Of a stretch of DNA of 64,000 nucleotides, positions 43,116 through 52,674 are shown one piece after another. The DNA is from JABDMH01 sp965223105 (GTDB lineage Bacteria; Bacteroidota; Bacteroidia; Chitinophagales; Saprospiraceae): assembly GCA_965223105.1 (NCBI GenBank), contig OZ244987.1, positions 7,192,001 to 7,256,000 on the forward strand, written 5' to 3'. The position numbers and the translations under genes are program-made. Each line of letters starts with the position of its first letter. Positions within the stretch are counted from its first letter, which is position 1. Under the pieces are notes generated by a model. It was not told the DNA's origin. It worked only from the letters and a program-made list of their open reading frames with translations, and made no database searches.

Positions 43116-45611
43116 ATGACTAGAAAGTCCAAGAAAAACACGCTCAAGAAGGCGAAACATACCAGAAAGAAGGATGCCAGAAGGGCTGCTGGAAAGGACC
43201 TTGCCGGTTGGCAGAAGGATTTGCTGTTTGGTGTTGTACTTCTTGTGTTGCTGCTCGCCCTACGAGCACCGGAGGTATTTCAGGGTCAGATCTATGCCGA
43301 TGATGACAATCGTGAGGTGATTGTAGCCAATCATCAGATGCTGCAATTTCAGGAAGCGACTGGAGAAATTGCCTACTGGAATCCATACCCCTGGGGAGGA
43401 GTGCCCAACTTATTTTTTGTTCCCAGATCAATGCTGAGTTTTGACTACTATTTGGATTTATTGACCGAGTGGACCAGCCTGTCCTTTTTGTTCTTTCTCT
43501 GGGGTGGATTGGGTATGTATTTCCTGGGTAAGCATCTTTTCACCGATCGGCTAATGGCAGGTTTGGGTGCTCTGCTGTTTGTCATGGCACCTTATTTCGA
43601 ATCCCTTTTGATAGCTGGTCACCACGACAAGATTGAAGCAATGATGCATCTACCATGGGTGGTCTGGGGCTTTCTGATGCTTATGGAAAGGGTCGAATTG
43701 CGTAGCCTGCTGCTATTTTGTCTTGCTTTTGCCTTGCAACTGCGAGCGAGTCATTACCAGATTGTTTTTTATACCGGTTTTCTGTTGCTCTTTCTCTACT
43801 TGGCGTTGGCGGTTCCTTTGGTGCGAGAGAAGCAGTATCAGATTTTGGGTAAGAAATCCCTGGCCCTGGTATTTGGAGCAATGTTTGCCCTGGCTCTAGC
43901 AGCCCAACCTTTCTTTATTGCAGCAAAGCATTCAGGCATTTCAGTAAGAGGTCAGCATGTGATTGGTCTCGATGATGAAGATATCGATCAGCAGCCGGCA
44001 AGTGGGGTAAACAAGGATTTCGTAGCTCTCTGGTCTATGAAGCCTGGCGAACTGTTAAGCCTGGTCATTCCCAGAGCACGAGGAGGGCTTTCCTTGGAGC
44101 AGGTAGAAGATGCTGAAAACCTAGGCTATCGGGATGGCATTATCTCCGGCTATTGGGGCCACAGTCCCTTCAATGGTACCTATTACTATGTTGGGGCGAT
44201 TGTCTTTCTGCTGATGGTGGTCGGAAGCATTCTCCAGCCCAGGGAGCCTGTGTTTTGGGCATTGCTTACCACCTCCCTCTTGATGATCATTTGGGCGATC
44301 GGCACCTTCGCTGGATGGTTCTATGATTTCTGCTATTCGGTGGTACCTTTCTTCAAGAATTTGCGTACCGCTCCGACCAGCTTGTCTCTTCTCTATCTGA
44401 CCGCACCCCTAATGGCCTTGTATGGCTTAGAGTCACTCAAGTCAATGCGTGCCAAGGAGTTGCGACAAAACAAAACCATGGTAGCGCTTGGCTTGATCAT
44501 TGGACTGGGTGCTCTCCTCTTTCTCATGGCCGATTCGTTTTCTTACTTGAAGACCGGTGAGGATTCTGCTCAGGTAGCCCAAACCGGATTGCGGGAACTC
44601 AGAAAGCAATTGCTGGTGGGCGATGTATTTCGATATCTGATCCTGGTCATCCTAGCTATGGTGATTTTGTGGTTACAGGTGAAACGTAAGATCAGCCTAA
44701 TCCATACATTACTCGCTATCGCTGTGTTGACGGCGATCGATTTTTACTGGGTGCAACAACGGCATACCCGCGGTACCACAAGTGAACGGATTTTTCGTCA
44801 AACCCATCTTGCTGGAGGCGGCACTGCCCAATTCTTTAAAGGTGATGAAGGACTCTTTCGCGTATTACCGCTGGCCCAAGGCAATCTTGGATTACCATAT
44901 CATGTGCAAACTGTAGGAGGGGGATTTGAGCTGCAGATGTCAAAGTTAGCCTTCGAGGTATATTCAAATTGTTTACACCATCGAGTCGATGGTACCTTAC
45001 CAGTGAACTGGAACGTTCTGGATATGCTGAATGTCAAGTATGTGGTCACTGAGGGAGAAGTCAATCATGGCTTCCTCAGTCTCGAATATACAGATGAAGC
45101 CCGGGGATTGTATACCTACCGGTACAAATTCAGCCGTCCACGTGGCTATTTTGTTGACAGATTTGAGGTGATTAAAGATCCCTACGAGCGGCTTCAGCGA
45201 TTAAATGACAAATCATTGGATTTGCGGTCTGTAGCACTGCTTGAACGCCAACCTGCTAAACCAGTCCAACAGGCATCCAGGAGCACTACCGAAGTCCTTT
45301 CTTTTTCCCCAAACCAGCTTACGATCAATGTCGATGCCGTCGCTGATGGCCTCTTTGTTTTGGCGGAAATTTATGTGCCAGATCTCCAGCAAATCTATCT
45401 GGATGGAGCATTGGTCACCGATGTATACAAAACCAACCACCTTATCCAATCCATCTGGGTGCCGAAGGGACTACACACGATCGAAATAAGGTATGGTTCT
45501 AGGGTTTATACGGTCAGTCAAACAGTATCCAACATTGCCTGGGGAATATTTTGGATCCTGGCATTATTGCTGGGGGGGTCATGGTTGAGACAGCGACGAG
45601 CCAAGGCGTAA
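43116..45611 (+). CDS. YfhO-family membrane protein
   Basis: An 831-residue protein. A very basic cytoplasmic N-terminus (residues 1-32, KSKKNTLKKAKHTRKK) leads into about 12 membrane segments. The first periplasmic loop has IYADDDNREV, WNPYPWGGVPNLFF and LDLLTEW; GHHDKIEAMMHLPWVVWGF near residue 178 is a strong family signature. A beta-rich periplasmic domain fills about 560-790, then one last membrane helix. YfhO proteins are GT-C fold; the Firmicutes ones glycosylate teichoic acid. The substrate in Bacteroidota is not known to me. It is a single gene 89 bases after the DnaE-type gene and could be co-transcribed with it by read-through. Confidence 0.8.
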   Translation: MTRKSKKNTLKKAKHTRKKDARRAAGKDLAGWQKDLLFGVVLLVLLLALRAPEVFQGQIYADDDNREVIVANHQMLQFQEATGEIAYWNPYPWGGVPNLFFVPRSMLSFDYYLDLLTEWTSLSFLFFLWGGLGMYFLGKHLFTDRLMAGLGALLFVMAPYFESLLIAGHHDKIEAMMHLPWVVWGFLMLMERVELRSLLLFCLAFALQLRASHYQIVFYTGFLLLFLYLALAVPLVREKQYQILGKKSLALVFGAMFALALAAQPFFIAAKHSGISVRGQHVIGLDDEDIDQQPASGVNKDFVALWSMKPGELLSLVIPRARGGLSLEQVEDAENLGYRDGIISGYWGHSPFNGTYYYVGAIVFLLMVVGSILQPREPVFWALLTTSLLMIIWAIGTFAGWFYDFCYSVVPFFKNLRTAPTSLSLLYLTAPLMALYGLESLKSMRAKELRQNKTMVALGLIIGLGALLFLMADSFSYLKTGEDSAQVAQTGLRELRKQLLVGDVFRYLILVILAMVILWLQVKRKISLIHTLLAIAVLTAIDFYWVQQRHTRGTTSERIFRQTHLAGGGTAQFFKGDEGLFRVLPLAQGNLGLPYHVQTVGGGFELQMSKLAFEVYSNCLHHRVDGTLPVNWNVLDMLNVKYVVTEGEVNHGFLSLEYTDEARGLYTYRYKFSRPRGYFVDRFEVIKDPYERLQRLNDKSLDLRSVALLERQPAKPVQQASRSTTEVLSFSPNQLTINVDAVADGLFVLAEIYVPDLQQIYLDGALVTDVYKTNHLIQSIWVPKGLHTIEIRYGSRVYTVSQTVSNIAWGIFWILALLLGGSWLRQRRAKA

Positions 45612-45768
45612 TTGATGGTGGTGCCGGCAAGGCTACCGGTAGATCACACCATTCCGACCGCATCTTTAATCGCTGAAAATTGAGCTGGGCGTGCAGGTAA
45701 ATGATCCGTAAGGGCTGGTGCAAACAAGAACAAATTAGCCTTGTCTAATTACTTCAGAAGACGAGACG

Positions 45769-46911
45769 CTAATCTATAATCATGGTTTCCCGATCGAGTT
45801 GCTGTTGTTGAATGCCCCCTGGCAATGCTCGGTACCGGTACTGTTGATCTCTGAGTTGCGGGACAAATCCAGCTTCTGCAATGGCATCTTGGATACCTTG
45901 AGCGGTGAATCGAAAAGCAGCGCCAGCAGCTGAGACCACATTTTCTTCGATCATAATGCTTCCGAAGTCATTGGCACCGGCGTGAAGGCAGACTTGTGCA
46001 ACCGATTTTCCCACAGTCAGCCATGAAGCCTGGATATTGGTAATGTTGGGCAGCATGATTCGGCTCATAGCAATCATACGGATGTATTCATCACCGGTAC
46101 AGCTGTTCCGGGCTCTTTTGAGTTTCTTCAGGATTGTATCGACATCCTGAAAGGGCCAAGGGATAAAAGCAATGAAGCCCACAGCTTGATCTGGTTTTTC
46201 GGCCTGCACACTGCGAATATACACCAGGTGTTGCATCCGTTCGTGATTGGTTTCAATATGACCAAACATCATGGTTGCGGATGTCGTCAAATGTAGTTGA
46301 TGTGCAGCTCTCATGATATCGAGCCATTCCTCACTGCCACACTTGCCCTTTGATATCAATCTTCGCACCCGGTCACTGAGGATCTCAGCACCTGCTCCAG
46401 GAAGGGAGTCCAAGCCAGCGTCCATTAGCGCCTGCAGCACTTCGCGGTGAGTACTCCGTTCTAATTTGGTGATATGGGCAATTTCTGGAGGCCCAAGTGC
46501 ATGCAGCTTCAAGTCCGGGTACAGTTCCTTTAGTTTTTGGAATAGGTTACAGTAATAATCCAGTCCCAAATCAGGATGATGACCACCCTGCAGCAGTAAT
46601 TGATCACCTCCGTATCGAAAAGTCTCCTCAATCTTCACTTTGTACTCCTCGATAGATGTCACGTATGCTTCCTCATGTCCAGGTCGCCGATAGAAGTTGC
46701 AAAATTTACAATTGGCAACACAAACATTGGTGGTGTTTGAGTTTCGATCTATGATCCAGGTTACCTTATTGGAGGGTACCTGCTTTTTTCTTAGGAGGTT
46801 GGCCGTAAACATTAGTTCCGCCGTTCCGGCCTGTTCAAAGAGATACACACCCTCTTCTGTACTGAGGAATGTCTTGTCCAAGGCTTTTTCAAGTAACTCG
46901 CCTACTTGCAT
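45769..46911 (-). CDS. mqnC: Cyclic dehypoxanthinyl futalosine synthase, menaquinone pathway
   Basis: A 380-residue radical SAM enzyme. NTTNVCVANCKFCNFYR near residue 60 carries the Cys-x3-Cys-x2-Cys Fe-S motif in the CofH/MqnC form. GGDQLLLQGGHHPDLGLDYY near residue 100, SLPGAGAEIL near 180 and GFIAFIPWPFQ near 245 follow the family's order. It makes cyclic dehypoxanthinyl futalosine from dehypoxanthine futalosine in the futalosine route to menaquinone, in the cytoplasm. This implies menaquinone made by MqnA-D instead of the classical Men route. A TAnnTTTG box precedes it on the minus strand; no other mqn gene is in the window. Confidence 0.88.
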   Translation of the reverse strand: MQVGELLEKALDKTFLSTEEGVYLFEQAGTAELMFTANLLRKKQVPSNKVTWIIDRNSNTTNVCVANCKFCNFYRRPGHEEAYVTSIEEYKVKIEETFRYGGDQLLLQGGHHPDLGLDYYCNLFQKLKELYPDLKLHALGPPEIAHITKLERSTHREVLQALMDAGLDSLPGAGAEILSDRVRRLISKGKCGSEEWLDIMRAAHQLHLTTSATMMFGHIETNHERMQHLVYIRSVQAEKPDQAVGFIAFIPWPFQDVDTILKKLKRARNSCTGDEYIRMIAMSRIMLPNITNIQASWLTVGKSVAQVCLHAGANDFGSIMIEENVVSAAGAAFRFTAQGIQDAIAEAGFVPQLRDQQYRYRALPGGIQQQQLDRETMIID

Positions 46912-46944
46912 GGTGTCTCAAACTTGCAATCATAACAGATCAAA

Positions 46945-46952
46945 CAAAGATA
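46945..46952 (-). promoter_or_regulatory. -7 promoter element candidate for mqnC
   Basis: On the minus strand TATCTTTG matches TAnnTTTG exactly, 33 bases before the ATG at 46911. A -33 TTG is not obvious upstream, so this is a single-box call. Confidence 0.4.
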
Positions 46953-47085
46953 AGAAAGACTAGTTGGCGAGTTAGGCAGTGATCAGCGCTTAGAAGTTGC
47001 AAGACCAAGGCGGGTGAATTCAAGCTAAACCACGATCTAATTGCGGCTTCGTCCATAACTACTGGAATCAATCATATATTAATCG

Positions 47086-47093
47086 TATATTCG
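47086..47093 (+). promoter_or_regulatory. -7 promoter element candidate for rimP-nusA-infB
   Basis: TATATTCG differs at one position from TAnnTTTG and lies 15 bases before the leader hairpin of rimP, so a transcript begun here would carry that hairpin close to its 5' end. Weak by itself, but well placed. Confidence 0.35.
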
Positions 47094-47108
47094 CATTCAT
47101 TTTGAACG

Positions 47109-47139
47109 AAAGAGGGAGCAGTTACTGTTCCCTCTTTTT
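47109..47139 (+). terminator. Intrinsic-terminator-like hairpin in the rimP leader
   Basis: A 13-pair stem (47109-47121 with 47125-47137; one G-T pair, loop TTA) formed by AAAGAGGGAGCAG and its mate, followed by T-run TTTTT. It lies 17 bases before the rimP GTG. No plus-strand gene ends just upstream (the previous one stops at 45611 and mqnC reads the other way), so it is better read as an attenuator of rimP-nusA-infB than as a normal terminator. Confidence 0.65.
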
Positions 47140-47156
47140 GTTAAGGAGTGGTTTTA

Positions 47157-47630
47157 GTGAAGCATCAGGAGCTTTTAAGATGGGTCAAGAAGACCTTGGA
47201 AGAATTTCCCGCAGATGACATCTTTATGGTCAGTATGGATTGGAATTCATCGACCCAAAAGATGGTTGTATATGTTGACAGTGATGAGGATTTGCCACTA
47301 GAGAAGTGCCAAGCGATTAGTCGGCACATCGAAAGGGCTTTGGATACGAGTGGAATCATTGGACTGTCTTATACTCTTGAAGTTTCCTCACCAGGATTGG
47401 ATCGACCGCTTACTCATGAAAGACAGTTTACCAAGAATATTGGGCGAATTGTACGGATGAAATTGGTTGGAGATACCGAGCGAGTTGGTCGACTCACCGC
47501 TTACGAAAATGGAACATTGACTTTAGAGCCAGAGAAGAGGTTTGGGAAAAAGGGGCAGGTAAAGTATGGCGATCCGATAAAAATTGATTTAGATGATGTT
47601 GTTGAAACTTTTGTTGAAATAAGATTTTAA
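47157..47630 (+). CDS. rimP: Ribosome maturation factor RimP
   Basis: A 157-residue protein needed for 30S subunit maturation in the cytoplasm. I use the GTG at 47157: AAGGAG at 47143-47148 sits 8 bases before it, whereas a GTG at 47148 would overlap that site. The family pattern is present: an acidic N-terminal domain with MVVYVDSDEDLPLEKCQAIS near residue 37, the hallmark LEVSSPGLDRPLTHERQF near 80, and the SH3-like C-terminal domain (GRLTAYENGTLTL, KIDLDDVVETFVEI). It is the first gene of the classic rimP-nusA-infB order, with nusA starting 10 bases after its stop. A terminator-like hairpin in its leader may regulate the operon. Confidence 0.92.
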   Translation: MKHQELLRWVKKTLEEFPADDIFMVSMDWNSSTQKMVVYVDSDEDLPLEKCQAISRHIERALDTSGIIGLSYTLEVSSPGLDRPLTHERQFTKNIGRIVRMKLVGDTERVGRLTAYENGTLTLEPEKRFGKKGQVKYGDPIKIDLDDVVETFVEIRF

Positions 47631-47640
47631 AAGGAATATC

Positions 47641-48894
47641 ATGAATCTTGTAGATACTTTTTCAGAATTCAAAACCGGTAAAAACATTGACCGCCCCACC
47701 ATGGTGCGAGTCTTAGAGGATGTTTTTCGCACCTTGATACGAAAGAAATTTGGAGATGATGAGAATTTTGATGTAATCGTGAATACAACCAAAGGCGATC
47801 TTGAACTTTGGAGAGTTCGAGAAATTGTACCTGATGGTGAAGTGACCGATGAGCAAAGCCAGATTTCGATCTCGGAAGCGCTTTCCATAGATGAGGACTA
47901 TGAGGTTGGGGAAGAATGCTACGAGCAGTTGTTTTTGGAAGATTTTGGTCGTCGAGCAATCATGGCCGCCAGACAGACTTTGATTTCCCGGATCATGGAG
48001 CTCGAAAAGGACGAGGTATTCAAGCGCTACAGCGAACGCATAGGAGATGTTGTACTCGGTGAGGTACATCAAATTCTGAAACGTGAGATTTTGGTACTGG
48101 ACGATGCGACCGGCAGCGAATTGATTTTACCCCGCTCCGAGATGATTCGTGGTGATTTCTTCCGCAAAGGGGATATGGTAAAAGCGGTTATTAAGAAGGT
48201 CGAAATGAAGAACAATTCACCCGTCGTCATCATTTCGCGCACAGAGAGTATTTTCCTAGAGAAATTGATGGAACAGGAAGTACCTGAGATCGAAGACGGC
48301 CTAATAACCATCAAGAAAATTGTTAGAATTCCAGGTGAAAGGGCTAAGGTCGCGGTCGAATCTTACGATGACCGTATCGACCCCGTAGGGGCTTGTGTAG
48401 GGATGAAGGGTTCGAGAATTCACGGTATAGTCCGCGAATTGAGAAATGAAAACATTGACATCGTCAATTTTACCAATAATATCGTGTTGTACATTCAGCG
48501 TTCACTTACACCGGCCAAGGTCAGTAATATTGACTTAGAGATGGAGGAGAAGAGGGCGGCTGTATTCTTAAAGCCCGATCAAGTATCATTGGCCATTGGC
48601 AAAGGAGGTTCCAACATCAAGTTGGCCAGCCGTTTGACTGGCTTTGAGATCGATGTATATCGAGACTCTGATGAGCTTGAAGTCGATGATGTTGAGTTGG
48701 ATGAATTTGCCGACGAAATTGAAGCCTGGATCATTGATGAGCTGAAGAATATCGGATGCGATACTGCCAGGTCAGTCTTGAAACTAAGTAAAGAGGAACT
48801 GGTACGTCGATCGGACTTGGAAGAAGAAACCATTTCAGATGTGCTTAAGGTATTGGCATCTGAATTCGAAGAAGAAGACCTTAAAAAGGATTAA
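47641..48894 (+). CDS. nusA: Transcription termination/antitermination factor NusA
   Basis: A 417-residue protein. The N-terminal RNA-polymerase-binding domain fills about residues 1-125. An S1 domain follows (GDVVLGEVHQIL near 137, then GSELILPRSEMIRGDFFRKGD), then two KH domains (VDPVGACVGMKGSRIHGIVREL near 250 and VSLAIGKGGSNIKLASRLTG near 315). A short acidic C-terminal region carries a helix-hairpin-helix-like piece (DELKNIGCDTARSVL), and the length is normal for Bacteroidota NusA. It acts in pausing, termination and antitermination of transcription. It is preceded by AAAAGGA and is part of rimP-nusA-infB. By analogy with E. coli it could regulate its own operon through the leader hairpin. 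Confidence 0.93.
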   Translation: MNLVDTFSEFKTGKNIDRPTMVRVLEDVFRTLIRKKFGDDENFDVIVNTTKGDLELWRVREIVPDGEVTDEQSQISISEALSIDEDYEVGEECYEQLFLEDFGRRAIMAARQTLISRIMELEKDEVFKRYSERIGDVVLGEVHQILKREILVLDDATGSELILPRSEMIRGDFFRKGDMVKAVIKKVEMKNNSPVVIISRTESIFLEKLMEQEVPEIEDGLITIKKIVRIPGERAKVAVESYDDRIDPVGACVGMKGSRIHGIVRELRNENIDIVNFTNNIVLYIQRSLTPAKVSNIDLEMEEKRAAVFLKPDQVSLAIGKGGSNIKLASRLTGFEIDVYRDSDELEVDDVELDEFADEIEAWIIDELKNIGCDTARSVLKLSKEELVRRSDLEEETISDVLKVLASEFEEEDLKKD

Positions 48895-48928
48895 CTAACT
48901 TTGCACCAAAGGAATTTGAGCGTTGCCA

Positions 48929-51565
48929 ATGGCGATTAGATTAGTCAAGATTGCGAAAGAGTTGAATGTGGGCACAACCACTATCGTGGATCACTTGCTG
49001 AAAAATGGATTTGAAATCGAAAACAAACCTACAGCAAAGATCACTGACGATATGTACGATGTGCTGGTCAAGGAATTTCAGAATTCCATTGCGGTGAAAG
49101 AAAAGGCTGATCAATTGATCATAGGAACCCGACCTGGTACGAAGGAAGAAGAAATCGAAAAACCGAAGCCAGCACTCAAGAAGGAAATCATTACGCCTAA
49201 GAAGGAGCCTGCAAAGAAAGCCGAGCTTGAAATGGTCGACAAGCGGGAGGAAGCTAAGGCGGAGATCAAAGTGGTTGGCAAAATTGATCTAGAACCCAAG
49301 GCAAAGCCCGAGGAACCCGAAAAAGAGGAGGTGGAGGCCGAACCAGAAGCTTCTGAAGAAGTTGTTGAGGAAGTGGTTGAAGAGGTTGATGTCAAGGCTG
49401 AAGCTCCACAGCTCAAAGGGCTCAAGATCTTAGGAAAGATCGATACCAAAAAATTTGATCGACCCAAAAAGAAAGAGAAAGAGGAAGAGCAGAGCAAGGG
49501 CAAGAGTGCTCCTAAAGAAGAAGCCAAACCTGAAAGACCCAGAAGGAGGCGAAGACGAACCAAGGTAAAACCCTCACGAGTTACCCAGGATCAAGGCCGA
49601 TCTAGGGGTAGATCCCGGCAAGTGGAAGAGGTTAAGGAGGTATCGCAGAAGGAGATCGATGAAAAGATCCGGGCCACAATGGCCAGACTATCTGGTGGGG
49701 GGAAGAAGAAAAGGCAAAAAATACGCCGAGATAAACGGGATGAGATGCGGGAGAAGCAGGAGCTGGAGCAAATGGAGAAGGATAGTAAAGCCATCCAGCT
49801 TACTGAATTCGTGACGGCACAGGAATTGGCCAACCTCATGGATATTTCCGTTACCGATATCATCACCACTTGTATGAACCTTGGGGTTATCGTATCCATC
49901 AATCAGCGCCTTGATGCGGAAATTATCGAATTATTGGCCGAAGAATATGGTCATGAGGTAGAGTTCATCAGTGCGGAAGAGGGCACCGAAGACGAAGAGG
50001 AAATTGTCGATGATCCTGAAGATCTGGAATCACGAGCTCCTATTGTCACCGTGATGGGGCATGTGGATCATGGGAAGACCTCACTCTTGGACTACATTCG
50101 CAGCGCCAACGTGGCAGAAGGTGAAGCAGGAGGTATTACTCAGCATATCGGTGCCTACGAGGTCGTGGTAGGAGAAGACAAACGGAAAATCACTTTCCTC
50201 GATACCCCGGGTCACGAGGCTTTTACCGCCATGCGAGCCCGCGGTGCCAAAGTGACCGATATTGCCGTAATTATTATTGCTGCTGATGACGAAATTATGC
50301 CGCAGACCAAGGAAGCAATAAGTCATGCCCAAGCTGCCGGAGTACCCATGGTTTTTGCCATCAACAAGATCGATAAGGACGGTGCTGATCCAGAAAGAAT
50401 CAAACAACAATTGGCATCCATGAATTTCTTAGTGGAATCATGGGGCGGAAACTATCAATCTCAAGACATCTCAGCCAAGAGTGGGATGAATATTGACCTC
50501 TTGCTTGAGAAAATCATACTAGAGGCAGATTTGCTGGAATTAAAGGCCAATCCCTCGCGAGCAGCTATCGGAACGGTGATCGAGGCTTCCTTAGACAAGG
50601 GACGAGGCTATGTATGTAAACTTCTTGTCACCAATGGTACATTAGCGGTCGGAGATCCGGTCATCGCTGGAGAGCATTCCGGTCGTGTAAAGGCCATGTA
50701 CAATGAACGTGGAAAGCGGGTGAAAAAGGCCGGACCTTCCACACCAGTGTTGATCCTTGGTCTCAGTGGAGCTCCACAAGCTGGTGAAAAGTTTAAAGTC
50801 ACAGAAAATGAACAAGAAGCTAGACAATTGGCCACCAAACGGGCACAGATCAGCCGGGAACAAGCCAATCGAGCCAGCAAACGAATTAGTCTGGATGAAA
50901 TTGGTCGAAGGTTGGCCTTGGGTACTTTTAAAGAGCTAAATCTGATCGTAAAAGGTGATGTGGATGGCAGTATTGAAGCACTTTCAGATTCACTGATCAA
51001 ACTCTCACAGAAGACCGTTCAGGTCAATGTCATCCATAAGGCAGTAGGTCAAATCATTGAATCGGATGTATTGCTGGCATCAGCTTCAGATGCCATCATC
51101 ATTGGATTCCAGGTCCGGCCTTCTCTGGGTGCCAGAAAACTAGCTGAACAAGAAGGCGTCGAAATCAAATTGTACTCCATTATTTACGAGGCCATTGAGG
51201 AGATCACCTCTGCAATCGAAGGCCTCCTAGAACCCACCCGCGAAGAAAAGATCGTCGGTCAGTTGGTCGTTAGAGAAACCTACAAAATCAGCAAAGTAGG
51301 GACGGTAGCGGGCTGCTACGTCGAAGACGGTAAAATCAGTAGAGATACCCACATAAGAATTATTAGAGACGGAATCGTGATTTATCCCACGAAAGAAGGA
51401 GTGAAGGGTGAGATCAGTTCTCTCAAGAGATTTAAAGATGATGTCAAGGAGGTGCGTAGCGGTCTGGAGTGTGGTGTAACCATAAAGAATTTCAATGACA
51501 TCAAAGTTGGAGATGTGATCGAAGGCTATAACATCATCGAGGTGAAGCAGTCTATTGAGAGTTAG
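48929..51565 (+). CDS. infB: Translation initiation factor IF-2
   Basis: A GTPase of about 878 residues that brings initiator tRNA to the ribosome. I use the ATG at 48929 (MAIRLVKIAKELNVGTTTIV, the usual opening); a TTG at 48923 has better spacing to AAAGGA at 48908-48913 and cannot be excluded. Residues of about 70-290 are a Lys/Glu-rich low-complexity linker. The G domain carries GHVDHGKTSLLD near residue 378 (G1), DTPGHEAF (G3), NKID (G4) and SAKSG (G5). Domains II, III and IV follow. It is the last gene of rimP-nusA-infB, and its length is normal for the phylum. Confidence 0.93.
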   Translation: MAIRLVKIAKELNVGTTTIVDHLLKNGFEIENKPTAKITDDMYDVLVKEFQNSIAVKEKADQLIIGTRPGTKEEEIEKPKPALKKEIITPKKEPAKKAELEMVDKREEAKAEIKVVGKIDLEPKAKPEEPEKEEVEAEPEASEEVVEEVVEEVDVKAEAPQLKGLKILGKIDTKKFDRPKKKEKEEEQSKGKSAPKEEAKPERPRRRRRRTKVKPSRVTQDQGRSRGRSRQVEEVKEVSQKEIDEKIRATMARLSGGGKKKRQKIRRDKRDEMREKQELEQMEKDSKAIQLTEFVTAQELANLMDISVTDIITTCMNLGVIVSINQRLDAEIIELLAEEYGHEVEFISAEEGTEDEEEIVDDPEDLESRAPIVTVMGHVDHGKTSLLDYIRSANVAEGEAGGITQHIGAYEVVVGEDKRKITFLDTPGHEAFTAMRARGAKVTDIAVIIIAADDEIMPQTKEAISHAQAAGVPMVFAINKIDKDGADPERIKQQLASMNFLVESWGGNYQSQDISAKSGMNIDLLLEKIILEADLLELKANPSRAAIGTVIEASLDKGRGYVCKLLVTNGTLAVGDPVIAGEHSGRVKAMYNERGKRVKKAGPSTPVLILGLSGAPQAGEKFKVTENEQEARQLATKRAQISREQANRASKRISLDEIGRRLALGTFKELNLIVKGDVDGSIEALSDSLIKLSQKTVQVNVIHKAVGQIIESDVLLASASDAIIIGFQVRPSLGARKLAEQEGVEIKLYSIIYEAIEEITSAIEGLLEPTREEKIVGQLVVRETYKISKVGTVAGCYVEDGKISRDTHIRIIRDGIVIYPTKEGVKGEISSLKRFKDDVKEVRSGLECGVTIKNFNDIKVGDVIEGYNIIEVKQSIES

Positions 51566-51726
51566 TCCGATAGGTATTGTGGGGGAATCCGTGCCACCTG
51601 CTTTTTCCGAGAACACAGACCACATCGACAATGTACCTTTCAGGATAATGAACCCCAAGTCGCTGGTAAAGGCCTTGACCGAAACGAATTTCTGGAAGGA
51701 ATTAGCAGTTTTGCCTTAGATACTCA

Positions 51727-52515
51727 ATGCCACCATTAAGCCAGTCCCAGCTGTTTGAGATTCTTGAAGACTTTACATCTAAAATCAATACCCCATCCTT
51801 TATCGAATCTGATCCTATCTGCATACCTCATCGCTATCATCACCGACCTGACATTGAGGTCACCGGGCTGTGGACAGCTCTGCTTGCTTGGGGTCAGCGG
51901 AAGACCATCATTAATAAGGCTTCTGCACTATTTGCCTTAATGGGTGAATCTCCCCATGATTTTATTTTACATCATCGACCTATTCACCGCAAACGCTTCC
52001 AGCATTTTGTGCATCGTACTTTTCAGTATACCGATACCCTTTACTTTCTGGAATTCTTACAGCACTTTTATCGAAGTCACGATACTTTGGAAGACCTGTT
52101 TGCCGGGCATCGGTCATTATCGCAGGGTTTGTGTCATTTCCATGATTCCTTCTTTTCTTTAGACCAGGCCCCGAAACGCACCCGGAAACATGTCCCTACT
52201 CCTTCGCGCAAATCTACCTGCAAAAGGGTAAATATGTTTCTTCGTTGGATGGTCAGGTCCGATAACCAGGGAGTAGATTTTGGCTTATGGAAGAGGATCA
52301 AACCCGCTGACTTGTACATCCCACTTGATGTACATGTTGACCGAATGGCAAGGAGGCTAAATCTGCTCCAGCGAAAACAAAGAGATTGGCAGGCTGTAGA
52401 AGAGCTTACCACTCGTCTCCGGAGCTTTGATCCGGACGACCCAGCCAAGTATGACTTTGCGTTATTTGGGATGGGTGTGGCATCGAGAAATGGAAATCAT
52501 GACATCTTGGCTTAG
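51727..52515 (+). CDS. TIGR02757 (DUF2400) family protein
   Basis: A 262-residue cytoplasmic protein. YHHRPDIEVTGLWTALLAWGQRKTII near residues 36-61 starts the TIGR02757/DUF2400 pattern. LYFLEFLQHFYR near 110, KRVNMFLRWMVRSD near 165 and PLDVHVDRMARRLNL near 200 continue it, and it ends with KYDFALFGMGVA. The family is widespread in Bacteroidota and Helicobacter-like bacteria; the fold resembles helix-hairpin-helix DNA glycosylases, but no activity is known to me. It follows infB by 160 bases and precedes gpmI by 159 bases, so it may have its own promoter. Confidence 0.82.
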   Translation: MPPLSQSQLFEILEDFTSKINTPSFIESDPICIPHRYHHRPDIEVTGLWTALLAWGQRKTIINKASALFALMGESPHDFILHHRPIHRKRFQHFVHRTFQYTDTLYFLEFLQHFYRSHDTLEDLFAGHRSLSQGLCHFHDSFFSLDQAPKRTRKHVPTPSRKSTCKRVNMFLRWMVRSDNQGVDFGLWKRIKPADLYIPLDVHVDRMARRLNLLQRKQRDWQAVEELTTRLRSFDPDDPAKYDFALFGMGVASRNGNHDILA

Positions 52516-52638
52516 ATCAGCCCACGAGATGAGAGAAAGAAACCTGCCGATACAAGTTGATATTTTATAAGCCTCCCTTATACCAGAGGCGGTTGCAATA
52601 TTTATTTGCGTTTGAAGTGGTTATGGTCTGACGTTTTA

Positions 52639-52646
52639 TAGTTTTG
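52639..52646 (+). promoter_or_regulatory. -7 promoter element candidate for gpmI
   Basis: TAGTTTTG matches TAnnTTTG exactly, 28 bases before the ATG at 52675. A TTTG lies upstream, but about 24 bases away, a little more than the usual spacing. Confidence 0.4.
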
Positions 52647-52674
52647 TGCCCATTTTAAGAATTTATCGGTTCTC

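Noticed and set aside
46912..47140. Possible tRNA between mqnC and rimP
   Set aside because: GC-rich pieces are present but no cloverleaf or T-loop could be formed; the only clear structure is the terminator-like hairpin.
49111..49563. 150-codon Ser/Leu-rich minus-strand frame in infB
   Set aside because: It is the antisense of the Lys/Glu-rich IF-2 linker; low complexity explains its openness.
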